Assembly: GCA_026415505.1 (NCBI GenBank)
Contig: JAOAGY010000003.1
Span: 16,334 to 80,333, forward strand
Reading direction: 5' to 3'
DNA length: 64,000 nt
Origin: Chlorobiota bacterium
Lineage (GTDB): Bacteria > Bacteroidota > Ignavibacteria > Kapaibacteriales > NICIL-2
Positions 1 to 9,900 of the stretch are shown here, in pieces. Below the pieces are notes generated by a model. The model was not told the origin of the DNA. It was given only the letters and a program-made list of their open reading frames with translations, and made no database searches. Every line of letters starts with the position of its first letter. Position 1 is the first letter of the stretch. Both the position numbers and the translations under genes were made by a program.

Positions 1-171
1 CTCCGTCTCGCCGAGATCGGCGATGCGTCCGAGATACTGATTGCGAATTTGGTCGTTGATCTGGCGCGCCCGCAGTCCGATTGCGACGATCGCTTCGTAG
101 AGCGAACCTTGCTCGGACGCTTTCATCTTGACTTCGACTGGATTGACTATGCCGAAATGATTGACGCTCAT
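1..171 (-). CDS. rpoZ: RNA polymerase omega subunit, 3'-truncated
   Basis: The first 57 residues are visible before the window edge; no stop is reached. The stretch YEAIVAIGLRARQINDQIRN matches the conserved helix of bacterial omega, which binds the beta' subunit and aids RNA polymerase assembly. The ATG at 171 has no Shine-Dalgarno sequence, but a perfect TAnnTTTGC element lies about 40 nt upstream, which supports this start. The barrel gene at 226-1038 lies upstream on the same strand, 54 nt away, so rpoZ may also be read through from it. In Bacteroidota rpoZ is often followed by coaBC, which would lie outside this window. The family call rests on the omega helix alone. Confidence 0.85.
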   Translation of the reverse strand, partial: MSVNHFGIVNPVEVKMKASEQGSLYEAIVAIGLRARQINDQIRNQYLGRIADLGETE

Positions 172-209
172 CGAGGCACCAAGGAGTGTGGAACTATTTC
201 ATCGGGATG

Positions 210-217
210 CAAAAATA
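210..217 (-). promoter_or_regulatory. -7 element TATTTTTG(C) of rpoZ
   Basis: On the minus strand this reads TATTTTTG followed by C, a perfect match to the Bacteroidota -7 consensus TAnnTTTG. It sits 39 nt before the rpoZ ATG, which implies a short leader. The same 9-mer precedes fusA. Confidence 0.55.
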
Positions 218-225
218 CGTCGGTT

Positions 226-1038
226 TCAACGTTCACCGCGGTGTGTCAAAGCCAACGTCAACATCCACGCTGCTACTTTCATGCCGCTTGCCGATACGTC
301 GGTCAGCGGCAACCGATACTGCATACCTGGACGGAGATACCACTGCTCGCTCAACCGGAAGCTCGATTCGATGCGGAATGCCAGCGATGCTTGGAAGCGC
401 TTGAGCCCGATAATGTCGCCGTCACGAATTGTCGTCGAGCTGCTGCCATCGGGCATTCGGAGCGAGAGTGTCTCGCCGTTGGGCAGACGCACGGTGTTTT
501 GTGTCAAACTTTTTGTGTGTTGGACGGTGCCATTGAGCAGAAACCCCAGATCGGTACCGAGTCCGAACGCCACGATGTCGCTGGCGAACGGAACAAACCG
601 AACATACGGCTGCGCCCAGAGACCGAAGAAACTGAACGTCGCTTGCTGACGGAATTCGACGGGAACATCGTCGAAGCGTTGCGCTCCGTCCGACGAAACA
701 AACGACACCAACTCTTGTTGACGATAGCTCGACACAAGGCGGCGATAATCTATGCCCGCACTGATACCGAGGCGAACAAGCGAGTGCTTCTCGCTAGGCA
801 GCTCATAAAAAACTCCTGCCATGATACCGCTGCCACTGCCGCCGGTGAACGGCGGGCAATTGCACGTATCGAGGTACTGCCCCTGCTGGATGGCGATCGG
901 CACGCCGACAATCACGCCGGGATAGTCGTAGAGCGTGATTTCCGGTGCGATGGGGGACGCTTCCCCACGACGCACAACCTGAGCCGACAGAGTCACAACC
1001 GCCACAAGCGCGATCGAGACACCGAGCAATCGTTCCAT
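226..1038 (-). CDS. outer-membrane beta-barrel protein (porin/PorT-like)
   Basis: A 270-residue protein. The signal peptide MERLLGVSIALVAVVTLSAQ is followed by alternating polar/aromatic stretches with Gly turns (for example FYELPSEKHSLVRLGISAGI and WYLRPGMQYRLPL), as in 8- to 10-stranded barrels. It ends in a short strand before the stop. Two close cysteines (CNC) lie near the mature N-terminus. The ATG at 1038 is preceded by GGAGG at 1042-1046, one of few real Shine-Dalgarno sites here; upstream in-frame codons are only the shadow of the opposite gene. The specific role is unknown. It may lie in one transcript with rpoZ. Confidence 0.7.
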   Translation of the reverse strand: MERLLGVSIALVAVVTLSAQVVRRGEASPIAPEITLYDYPGVIVGVPIAIQQGQYLDTCNCPPFTGGSGSGIMAGVFYELPSEKHSLVRLGISAGIDYRRLVSSYRQQELVSFVSSDGAQRFDDVPVEFRQQATFSFFGLWAQPYVRFVPFASDIVAFGLGTDLGFLLNGTVQHTKSLTQNTVRLPNGETLSLRMPDGSSSTTIRDGDIIGLKRFQASLAFRIESSFRLSEQWYLRPGMQYRLPLTDVSASGMKVAAWMLTLALTHRGER

Positions 1039-1149
1039 GAAACCTCCGAGCATTCGAAATGGTGCATATCGCCGTCGGTTGCTCGCAGAATCCGCATGAG
1101 AGCCTGCTTCGCTATTTTGGCAGCGAGCACCTCGCATGCCGAAGACGAT

Positions 1150-2535
1150 ATGAGCACCGATCCATTGAACACCGACGTTACACCGCATCTTGTCGACCGC
1201 GCTCCGTTGTTCGAGCAGGAAGGTCCGCGCGGAGTCGCTGTGCGGAGTTTGTTGCGCATTGAGAGCACCTCGATCCCTGCTGCTCGCGTCGTCCATGGCG
1301 AGTTGGCAACCCACCGGCATTGGGACGAGTTCGAGCGCGCATTGTACCAAGAGCTCGTGTACGGAACTCTCCGCTGGCGCGCCAAACTCGACTGGGTGCT
1401 GACGGGTTTCTACCATGGCGACTTTCCCAAGTGTATGCCGGCTGTGCAGAATGCACTCCGCGTGGCACTCTATCAAATTCTGATGATCTCGAAAGTGCCA
1501 CCGATGGCTGCCATCGAAAGCGCTGTTCGGACGATCGAGCGGCTCAAAAGCACCGAACACGCTACGAAACTCGGCAGCGTGCTCCGAACTATCGCGCGAA
1601 ACGTTGCCGGCATTCGCTATCCGCCCAGAGAGCAACTCGCATTGCATCTGTCCATCGTCCACTCGCACCCGCTGTGGCTGGTCGAACGGTGGATCGAACG
1701 GTACGGCGTCGAGCTGACCGAACAAATGCTCGCTGCCGCATTGGAGCGAGCACCTCTGTATCTGGCAGCGAACTCTCTCCGAGTCAGCGATGAACACTTG
1801 CGTCTGTGGTTGCAGGAACACGGAATTCCTTTCGAGGTTTCACCCCTGCACCAGCACTTGCTTCGAGTCAATCCATTTGCCGACTACGAAGCGCTGCCGA
1901 TCTGGCAAGAAGGCTGGTTTTACACTACCGACCCGATGAGTACGACCGCCGCAGCAATTCTTGACAAACTCTCTCCGCGCTCACTGGTATTTGTCTGCCG
2001 AGAGACAAGCTCCGCTGTACTTCCTTTCGCCGAGTTGGCAGAAACACACAATGCCGAATTGCTTATCTGGACTGCATCTCCTACTGGTTCGCCCTCCGCT
2101 CGCGACCACGAGCGGCTCGGTTGGCATGCACCTTCGGTGATCACTGAGCTGGGCGATCGCACATACGAAGTGGTTTGCGTAGAAGCGCCATCGAGCGGTA
2201 TCGGACTCTGGCGGCGAATGCCGGAACGGAAGTGGCGCTCCGATTCGCTCGACATCCCTCGCGCGATCGGCAGAAGCCGGGCGATGCTCGACCAAGCCAG
2301 TGCCGCTGTGGCGCCCGGCGGGACACTTCTTGTGATGGTTGCTTCGACCGAGCCGGAAGAAACGACCTCCCTGGTCGAATGGCTCGTTGCAACACATCCG
2401 GACCTGAAGCAGGTACCGATTTCGCCCGACAGTGTGCACTCATCGCTGCTGCAAGACGACGGTACATTGCAATCGCTACCGCACATTCATCGCTGCGATT
2501 CGGTATTTGTCGCACTTTTCGAGAAAACGCGATAA
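1150..2535 (+). CDS. RsmB-like NusB/m5C-methyltransferase homologue, active site lost
   Basis: A 461-residue protein laid out like RsmB (16S rRNA m5C967 methyltransferase): an N-terminal NusB-like helical domain (about residues 1-160, with YQELVYGTLRWRAKLDW), a linker, then a methyltransferase-like domain with recognisable landmarks (FYTTDPMST, EAPSSGIGLWRRMPERKW, and a C-terminal LPHIHRCDSVFVA). Key residues are missing. The motif IV PCSG is PSSG. The catalytic TCS of motif VI is replaced by VAS in MVASTEPEE. The SAM-binding AAPGGKT loop is absent (FVCRETSSAV instead). It should therefore not methylate RNA and may bind rRNA as a pseudoenzyme. The start is uncertain: the ATG at 1096 is possible, but a TATTTTGG sequence near 1115 would place the promoter between the two, so 1150 is preferred. 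Confidence 0.75.
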   Translation: MSTDPLNTDVTPHLVDRAPLFEQEGPRGVAVRSLLRIESTSIPAARVVHGELATHRHWDEFERALYQELVYGTLRWRAKLDWVLTGFYHGDFPKCMPAVQNALRVALYQILMISKVPPMAAIESAVRTIERLKSTEHATKLGSVLRTIARNVAGIRYPPREQLALHLSIVHSHPLWLVERWIERYGVELTEQMLAAALERAPLYLAANSLRVSDEHLRLWLQEHGIPFEVSPLHQHLLRVNPFADYEALPIWQEGWFYTTDPMSTTAAAILDKLSPRSLVFVCRETSSAVLPFAELAETHNAELLIWTASPTGSPSARDHERLGWHAPSVITELGDRTYEVVCVEAPSSGIGLWRRMPERKWRSDSLDIPRAIGRSRAMLDQASAAVAPGGTLLVMVASTEPEETTSLVEWLVATHPDLKQVPISPDSVHSSLLQDDGTLQSLPHIHRCDSVFVALFEKTR

Positions 2536-2537
2536 CC

Positions 2538-5150
2538 ATGCTGTTGGCATTGCTCGCATTCGTTGCTGGTTCGATGGCGGCTCGGCAGCAGTGGGAAGAA
2601 CCGTCGCCGCTCGATCGGCAACAGTGGGAAGTGCTTCGTTACCGCGATCCGAAGACGGGCACAATACCGCCGGAGGCTGCAGCTCGCGACGCCGCGTTGG
2701 CACGTATCCTGCAGAGCACCGAAACCAAACGTCCCCGCACGGCATCGGTGCTGGTCGAACCAATCGGACCAGTCAATGTCGCCGGACGTACACGTGCGTT
2801 GGCTGTGGACAGCCGAGCATCGTCAGTACTCATGTGCGGCGGTGTCACCGGTGGTGTATGGCGCAGCATCGACCGCGGTCGGTCGTGGGTGCGCATGACG
2901 TCACCACTACTCGTACCGCACGTCTCGTGCATCGTCCAGAGTCGTTCGGCGCCCGACACGTGGTACATCGGTACTGGCGAAGGTCTCTCGACCACCGAAC
3001 GTCGCACCTCGACCCAACTACGCACAGTCGGCACAGGAACGGGGATTTATCGCTCGACCGATAACGGGACGAGTTGGTATCCGATCACACCACCAGTTAC
3101 CGAACAACCGAACGTACTCTCGCGCTCGCCGTGGCAGATCGTCTGGCGACTTGCGGTAGTAAGCGATGCCGGACAAGAGCGTCTCTACGCTGCTTGCTAC
3201 GGTGGCATCTACGCATGGGACGGGAATACGTGGCGATTGGAGGTCGGCGATTCATCCCAGCCAGCATTCGCAACCGATATCGTCGCTGCCGGGGGATCGC
3301 TCTACGCTGCGATCGGCGCGACCGATGACGGTCTGCGCCCACCGTACTATGGCATCTTCGAGCGAAGAGGAGGAAGCTGGCGCTCGATTACCCCGCCGGC
3401 TTTCCCGACCGTGAGACGCATCGTTCTGGCAGTAAGCGCCGATGGTTCGATTCTCTACGCATTCGCTCAGAGACCACGATCATGGAACGACCGTTACACG
3501 AGCTTTTCTTCCGAGCACGTTCTGTGGCGATATTCGGCAGCGACCGGTCAATGGCAAGATCGCACGGCATGGCTCGCTTTGCTCCAATCACCGATGCAAA
3601 CGCCACTGGAAACACTCGGCGGCTACTGCATGACGATCGCTGTTTATCCGACCAATCCGGACATCGTCTATGTCGGTGGAACCGACCTCTACGCGTCGCA
3701 CGACGGGTGCGGGTCATCGGCATTCCATCTCGGCGGCTACCCCTACACTGTCGAACCGGGAGCGCTCCATCCAGACATTCATGCCGTGGTATTCGATCCG
3801 AACGATCCCAGCCGCTTATATGCGGCAACCGATGGCGGCGTGTATCTGACGACTTCGCCTTTGACGCAAGGCGAGCACTATTGGGAGGCGCTGACCAATG
3901 GATTGACGACGACTCAAACCTATCACGTTGCTCATGACCCGTTCGGCACCGACCAGCTCGTCATCGCAGGTTTCCAGGACAACAGCAATTGGTATTCGTC
4001 AGCGCTTGCATATGGTGCGCCATGGACATTCGCTGGTGGTGGCGATGGGTGTCGTGTGCTGGTCGGCAGCGGTCGGCAATTAGTGTTCGCCACTTCACAA
4101 TTCGGCTACGTGTATGCACTCGACGCCAGCAGCGATGTACCGCGATTTATCCAGCTACCATCCCCACCGCGCAGTGGCACTGCATTCGTTACCGAAATCG
4201 CCTACGATCGAACCTCCCATCAGCTTGTCTTGGCACTCGACAGCGACCTCTACCGACTCCGCGTCACGCCCACCGAGACCGAGCGAGAGTGGACGCGCGC
4301 AGCAGCACTGCCGGCTGGAGAGCTGATTACGACGATCGCACTCTGGCAGACAACTGCGTTGGTAGGAACAGCATCGGGTACGTTGTACACAGCCGATCTT
4401 ATCACCGGACGAGTCGAGCCAATCGCCATTCCTCTTCCCAGAGGCTCTTTCGTTGCAGCGATCGAGTGGGATCGCGCCGACCGCTCTCACATCGTCGTGA
4501 CGGTCTCGAACTACACACTGCCGAGCATCTTCGCCAGTTGGGACGGCGGCAACACATGGCAATCGGTCGGGGGTTCACTCGACGAGGAGCACAACGGTTG
4601 GGGTCCGTCGGTCCGCGTCGTTCGTGTGCTCGATCGCAACGGCAAGCGGCTTTACATCGCCGGTACCAGTATCGGCGCATTCGTTGCAGACTCGCTGCAC
4701 GCAGGGACACAATGGCAACCGATAGGGACGACCACACTCGGTGTGCTCCCCGTCGAAGCGGTCGAAACGCGCAGTAGCGATGGACTCACACTTTTCGGCA
4801 CGCACGGCGGAGGCATTTATGCCTGCTATCTCGATCCGAGCACCATCGGCGGCGACGTTCCGACGGTACCGAACGACTTTCTCGTCGAAGAATGCACGCC
4901 GCATCCAGTGGTCGAGTACACAACCATTGGCGTTCACGTCCCGCGCAGTGGAGGTATCGTCAGGCTGGAGCTCTTCGATGCACTCGGACGAAAGCTGCTC
5001 GAACGTCTTCGCCCGGCGACGTGGGCTGGTACGGTGTCCATCGTCCTTTCCCAGTCCGATCTGAGCGTTTGTCCAGCCGGGACGTACTTCTATCGCGTCA
5101 CCTGGGAGGATCGTGTCGTCAGCGGGAAATTCGTGCGGCAATCCCCCTGA
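2538..5150 (+). CDS. T9SS-secreted Asp-box (BNR/sialidase-fold) repeat protein
   Basis: An 870-residue secreted protein starting 2 nt after the previous stop, so probably co-transcribed with it. The short N-terminal hydrophobic segment MLLALLAFVAGSMAA is a signal peptide. The body holds Asp-box motifs of the form S-x-D-x-G-x-[ST]-W (SIDRGRSW, STDNGTSW, SWDGGNTW) and repeated strands typical of a sialidase- or VPS10-like beta-propeller. The last ~80 residues (YRVTWEDRVVSGKFVRQ, preceded by LFDALGRKLLERL) form a type A T9SS sorting domain, so the protein is exported through the outer membrane and probably anchored or released. No catalytic residues of true sialidases are evident. Ligand and function are unknown. 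Confidence 0.85.
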   Translation: MLLALLAFVAGSMAARQQWEEPSPLDRQQWEVLRYRDPKTGTIPPEAAARDAALARILQSTETKRPRTASVLVEPIGPVNVAGRTRALAVDSRASSVLMCGGVTGGVWRSIDRGRSWVRMTSPLLVPHVSCIVQSRSAPDTWYIGTGEGLSTTERRTSTQLRTVGTGTGIYRSTDNGTSWYPITPPVTEQPNVLSRSPWQIVWRLAVVSDAGQERLYAACYGGIYAWDGNTWRLEVGDSSQPAFATDIVAAGGSLYAAIGATDDGLRPPYYGIFERRGGSWRSITPPAFPTVRRIVLAVSADGSILYAFAQRPRSWNDRYTSFSSEHVLWRYSAATGQWQDRTAWLALLQSPMQTPLETLGGYCMTIAVYPTNPDIVYVGGTDLYASHDGCGSSAFHLGGYPYTVEPGALHPDIHAVVFDPNDPSRLYAATDGGVYLTTSPLTQGEHYWEALTNGLTTTQTYHVAHDPFGTDQLVIAGFQDNSNWYSSALAYGAPWTFAGGGDGCRVLVGSGRQLVFATSQFGYVYALDASSDVPRFIQLPSPPRSGTAFVTEIAYDRTSHQLVLALDSDLYRLRVTPTETEREWTRAAALPAGELITTIALWQTTALVGTASGTLYTADLITGRVEPIAIPLPRGSFVAAIEWDRADRSHIVVTVSNYTLPSIFASWDGGNTWQSVGGSLDEEHNGWGPSVRVVRVLDRNGKRLYIAGTSIGAFVADSLHAGTQWQPIGTTTLGVLPVEAVETRSSDGLTLFGTHGGGIYACYLDPSTIGGDVPTVPNDFLVEECTPHPVVEYTTIGVHVPRSGGIVRLELFDALGRKLLERLRPATWAGTVSIVLSQSDLSVCPAGTYFYRVTWEDRVVSGKFVRQSP

Positions 5151-5160
5151 ACGCAACCAT

Positions 5161-5181
5161 GGGCTCCCCTTGCGGGAAGCC
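5161..5181. terminator. possible bidirectional hairpin between convergent genes
   Basis: The arms GGCT-C-CCC and GGG-A-AGCC flank a TTGC loop: seven pairs and one mismatch. It lies in the 60-nt gap between the stops of the Asp-box gene (+) and htrA (-). There is no T-tract on either side, so termination is only suggested. Confidence 0.3.
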
Positions 5182-5210
5182 TATGGCGACGGCACTGATT
5201 ACACGGAGCG

Positions 5211-6794
5211 TCAATTCGCTTTTGTTGGGAGGCGCAACGAAACGATTTGCTTACCGCGCTCGGTCTTGACTTCGAGCATGACGACATCTCCCGGCTTTTT
5301 GGCTGCGATCAACGAACGCAATTCTTCCGGCGAACGAACCGGTTTACGGTCGGCGCGAAGAATGACTGCGTTCGGTGTCAGCCCGCGCAGAGATGCTTCG
5401 CTGTAGCGTTCGACGTTCGTCACCTCGACCCCGTCGGTGACATCGAGTTTTGATTTGGCATCGGCGCTCAGTGGAGCGACAGTAAAACCGAGATCGTCGA
5501 ACGTTACCGGTTCATTGCTCTTGGGAGAAGTCTTGCCGGGGACTGGTTCATCGCTGTTATCGGCACGAGCAACCGAGCCATCCCGCGCTTCGAGCGTGAC
5601 ATCTTTGGTAAACGTCTTGCCATCGCGCCAAATGCGCAACTTGACCCTGTCGCCGGGGCGACGTTCCAGAATCAACGTCTGGAGCTGGTTCGGCGAATTT
5701 ACCGCCGTGCCGTCGAGGTCGAGTATGATGTCTCCGGTTTGAATATCGGCTTTGGCAGCCGGTGAATTTTTGAGCACATCTTGCACCATGACGCCTTGCA
5801 CCTTCGGAAGTCCGGCGCCTTTGGCATCGGTTTCATCCACAGCACGAATCGTCACGCCGATGTACGCACGGTTGACTTTGCCGTAATTGATCAGGTCGAG
5901 CGCAACGGTACGAACGATGTCCACTGGAATCGCAAAGCCGTAGCCGGCATAGAAGCCTGTTCCCGATGCAATTGCCGTATTGATTCCGATCAGTGTCCCG
6001 TCAAGCGTGAACAGCCCGCCCCCGCTATTGCCGGGATTGATCGCCGCGTCGGTTTGAATGTAGTTTTCGATGCCAAAGGGATCGCGGTTGAGTCCCATTC
6101 CACCGCGCCCGACAGCACTGACAATACCGGCAGTGATCGTCGAGCGCAAGCCTAAGGGATTGCCGACCGCAATTACCCACTGACCAATCTTGATATCGTC
6201 AGCCGTTCCCAGATACGCCGTCGGTAAATCTTTCGCTTCGATCTTGATGACGGCAATATCGGTCAGCGAATCTTGCCCGATAATTTTCGCAGTGAATTCG
6301 CGTTTGTCGTTGAGCGTGACTTTGATGCCATCCGGCTTGGCACCACGAATGACGTGGTTGTTCGTGACGATGTAGCCATCGCTGGTGATGATCACACCCG
6401 ACCCTTGTCCGAGCGGTCGCGGACGCGAGCGATTGTTACGGTCACGGTTGCGATTCCGCGGTGGAGAGAAAAACTCGTCTTCGTCACCCCACGGACTGAA
6501 GAAGCGGAAGAAATCTTCGACATCGCTGCCGCTGTCCTCGCCGGTAACTTCGATGGACACAACCGTCGGCGACACCGCATTAGCAGCGGCAATGAACGCA
6601 TCGTTGATCGCGCGCACGTTATCGGGCATTTTGACGGGCGGCTGTTTGGCGCCGATTTGGCGTATGCCTTGCCCGAATAATTTCGACACTGGAATATTAG
6701 TCAGCTCGGCAACGAAAAAGACGCCGACGATGAGACCGATCGCAACCAGCGCACCAGCACGAAGTGCCGAGCGCTGCTTCTCGGATAACCGCAT
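5211..6794 (-). CDS. htrA: HtrA/Deg-family periplasmic serine protease
   Basis: A 527-residue protein. An N-terminal membrane anchor or uncleaved signal (residues 12-30) is followed by a trypsin-like domain with the complete triad: His147 in TNNHVI, Asp179 in DSLTDIAVIK and Ser257 in NPGNSGGG. Two PDZ domains follow (about residues 320-420 and 450-525, YIGVTI and LGFTVAPL starts). HtrA proteases degrade or refold misfolded envelope proteins. An Arg/Asn-rich insertion (RNRNRDRNNRSRPRP) precedes the catalytic histidine, as in some Deg loops. The ATG at 6794 is preferred because it opens directly with a charged n-region and membrane segment; an ATG at 6818 is possible. It is monocistronic, with a strong terminator of the upstream gene just before it. 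Confidence 0.93.
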   Translation of the reverse strand: MRLSEKQRSALRAGALVAIGLIVGVFFVAELTNIPVSKLFGQGIRQIGAKQPPVKMPDNVRAINDAFIAAANAVSPTVVSIEVTGEDSGSDVEDFFRFFSPWGDEDEFFSPPRNRNRDRNNRSRPRPLGQGSGVIITSDGYIVTNNHVIRGAKPDGIKVTLNDKREFTAKIIGQDSLTDIAVIKIEAKDLPTAYLGTADDIKIGQWVIAVGNPLGLRSTITAGIVSAVGRGGMGLNRDPFGIENYIQTDAAINPGNSGGGLFTLDGTLIGINTAIASGTGFYAGYGFAIPVDIVRTVALDLINYGKVNRAYIGVTIRAVDETDAKGAGLPKVQGVMVQDVLKNSPAAKADIQTGDIILDLDGTAVNSPNQLQTLILERRPGDRVKLRIWRDGKTFTKDVTLEARDGSVARADNSDEPVPGKTSPKSNEPVTFDDLGFTVAPLSADAKSKLDVTDGVEVTNVERYSEASLRGLTPNAVILRADRKPVRSPEELRSLIAAKKPGDVVMLEVKTERGKQIVSLRLPTKAN

Positions 6795-6866
6795 GGCAAT
6801 TGTTCGGAAGTGGCACATGTTCGCTCGGCACAATAAAACGAACAGGGAGAGCTCCTTGTTGTAGCG

Positions 6867-6908
6867 AAACAAAAACGATCGCCCCCGTGACCAGCACGGG
6901 GGCGATCG
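6867..6908 (-). terminator. strong rho-independent terminator of the surface-protein gene
   Basis: A perfect 14-bp stem, CGATCGCCCCCGTG (6876-6889) with its complement (6895-6908) and a 5-nt loop, followed on the minus strand by TTTTTGTTT. It lies 22 nt after the stop of the 6930-11282 gene. It separates that gene from htrA. Confidence 0.9.
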
Positions 6909-6929
6909 CAATAGATGTGCTGCTTCTGT

Positions 6930-9900
6930 TTACTTCTCGACAACCACCGGCACAGTTTCGGTGTAGTCACCACTGCGCAGGCGGAGCATGTACGAGCCAC
7001 TGGCAATCCCGTTCGGGACAAAGCGAACGGTGTATTGTCCAGCCTTCAGGTCGCTGCGAATCAACGTAGCGACCGGTACACCGCTGGTGTTGATCAGCTC
7101 CAACGACGTCGGGGCATCGTAGCCGACACCGAAGTGGATATCGGCACCGCTGCCGCTTACTGGATTCGGGTTGACCTGGATGTCGAACGTTGTCGTCGAA
7201 AGCTGAACGAGCCGTAGGTTGAAGGCACAGACCGGATTGATACGCAGAGTTGCATCCTGCGTATTGATAACGACGCATTGGTCGTTGACACTCACAGTCT
7301 GTAGTGTTATCGTATAGCCCCCACTGGTCGGCAATGTGCCGGGCAACGACGCTGTCAATTCCACGCCGAATACGTCGTCGTCCCGCTGTAAGCGAAGTGG
7401 CGTCGTTCCCACCAGCGTGAACTCGACTGTTCCACGCTTTGCTTGTTGATCGTAAGTGACCGTCGCGTTCGACACCGTCCAACCAGCCGCTGCCAGAGGA
7501 CCGAGGACCTGCACCACCGGCTGTCCGTTTTGTTTGATTATGTCGAACGCTGTCGCATCGAACGTCACTCGCATCGTAAAGGACGTCACCGACCCCATCG
7601 TGACAGGAGCAGTCGCACGGAAGCGTACTAACTTCGGTGCAGCATCAGAACCTTGCGGGACATCGAATATCTCAGGAATCGCCGCAATGGCTGCCGTCTG
7701 TTGCAATCCATCACCGCTCAAATTGCCGATGTAGTCGGTCGTATTGCCGTTGATGTGGAGGACAATTTGTGCTGTGAACGGGCCGCCTGCCTGCGTTGGA
7801 GTGAAGGGCACGATCAGATCGTAGGTCCCACCCTTGGGAATAGGAGCGGGAATCGGCAGATTCGTCGGCGCTCCGAACATCGTCGCATTCGGACCCATCA
7901 GGCGAGCGAAGGTAAGCTGCGTTATCGGCACATCTCCAGTGTTCGTCACGCGAACGGTGAGTGTCGTCGTGCTACCGACGCACACACTTGCGGACGCCGG
8001 TGAGATGTCAATCTTTGCAACGCCGCTGTAGGCACTACCATTCCACACCGATTTGGCTTCTTCGAGCGCATCACTGACAGTAACAAGAGTCGCCGTATTG
8101 GTCACGTTCAATCCAGGTGTAGCGACCAAGTACTCAGCATCGAACGTCACGCTTTCTCCCGGCAGCAGTACGCGCGGCAGATTCAGCGATGCACGGTCGA
8201 AGGTAAAGTTTTGGGTGCCATAGGTTGTTAGATCGTTTGCAATCGTTCCCGGCACTTCAGGCACCAAATCGCGCAGGTGGAGTGTGTCGGCATACTGCCA
8301 GTCTTGACGGCTCAGGTTCGTCACCGTCACCGTCTTGATATCCGGGGTTGTTCCACCTGCTTCGATCGGTCCGAATGTAACCGTCGGGGTAATTGTGACC
8401 TTCGGCGCGACGCCCACACCAGAAATAGTCGCTGAGCGCACTTCACCGGTGCTGTTGTCGAAAGCCACTGTCACTTCGTGCGGTCCGGTTGTCTGCGGGC
8501 TGAAATACACGTAGATTGGTCTGCCTGTAACACTTGAATAGGACTGGCCAGGTGGAATGTCCACAACGGGCAGTTGGTCGAGCGGCGGGTCGAATGTAAA
8601 TGCAGCACCGTTACCGTAGCGATCTTGAGCGATGCTCGCACTGCGGACAGTCACTGCTTGCGATCCATCGTTGCGCGGATCGAGCGCAGCAACGGTTTGC
8701 CAATCCGCCAAGAGATTGTATGGAGCCGCCGGGTTGATTCGCTTTTCACCGAAGTCGAGCGGTGAGACCGTCAATCCCGGCTTGACACCGCGACCGCGGA
8801 TGTACACGACCGAGTCAATCCGTGTTGCGTCGCTGGAGAATGTCAATGTTGCCGTGTACACCTGCTCGGCGGTCGGAGTGAATGTCATAGTAAACGTTTT
8901 GGAGTCGTTTCCGCCACCCTGCGGGGAAAGTACCAGCGGCGACGCGGGCGAAATCTGCCCGACAGCTGCCTCGGGTACGAACGCAGGATCGGTCGGTCCC
9001 TGTGTACCGCTAATCGTGAGCTGGACAGTACCGCGGCTGAACACTGTAAATGTACGTGTCGCGGTTGTCCCAAGACCAACATCGCCGAAATCGAGCGGAC
9101 GAGCCGCTGGATTGGACACATCAATGACCGGCTCGCCTGTCTGACCGCTTACCAACCGGCGATAGCGGAAAATGCACTCGTCGCCGACACCGATCGAATC
9201 GCGCACTACACCGTCATTGGTCGCCGTATAGCGGATCGTGATGGTCTTGCGTTCTTGCGGCTGAAGGTCGAACGGAATAGGATTGTTGACAATATCGAAG
9301 ACACCCTGCCCGCCACCCTTGAATTCCAGCCGTGTCACTCGCACAGGAGATGTGCCTTCGTTGACGACATCGAGTGTGCGAGTAGCAACAGCGCCTTTTC
9401 GCATCATCCCAAAATCTACATCGCTCGGCTGGAGCGTAATGCGACGAGCTTTGTACTCAACAACGATGACTGTATCATTGTTGGCACGGTCGCGGAAAAC
9501 GATGTAGGCAGTCGCATCTTGATCAGGGTCGTCAACTGTCAAGCGCCAACGAGTCGAACGCGATGTTCCTACCTCGAACGGATCGTAGTCGAGCGTGTAG
9601 TTGGTACTACGAGGGTCGAGGTAGATTTCTGCCAGATTCGAACGTACCTGATCGTCGTCCGGATAATCGGTCACTTCTGCATCGCCACCGTTTTCTCCGC
9701 TTACCGTCCCATCGCAATTGACCACATAGCGTGGGCGTGGTGGAACCGTGTCGGGTAACTGTACTGCAAATGCTGCGCTGGTCGGATGACCATACGAGTC
9801 GTAGTTACTGAAACCGAATGAATAGGCTGCGAAAGGCTGACTGCACCGGATCCGATATACACCGTCCTCAATCCGGAGTACCTTCGAAGCATACCGCTTC

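Noticed and set aside
49..1149. In-frame 5' extension of the RsmB-like gene
   Set aside because: It runs antisense to the barrel protein gene, encodes no recognisable domain, and a promoter-like sequence lies near 1115.
2538..5150. True sialidase
   Set aside because: Asp-boxes are present, but the catalytic arginine triad and the Tyr/Glu pair are not evident.
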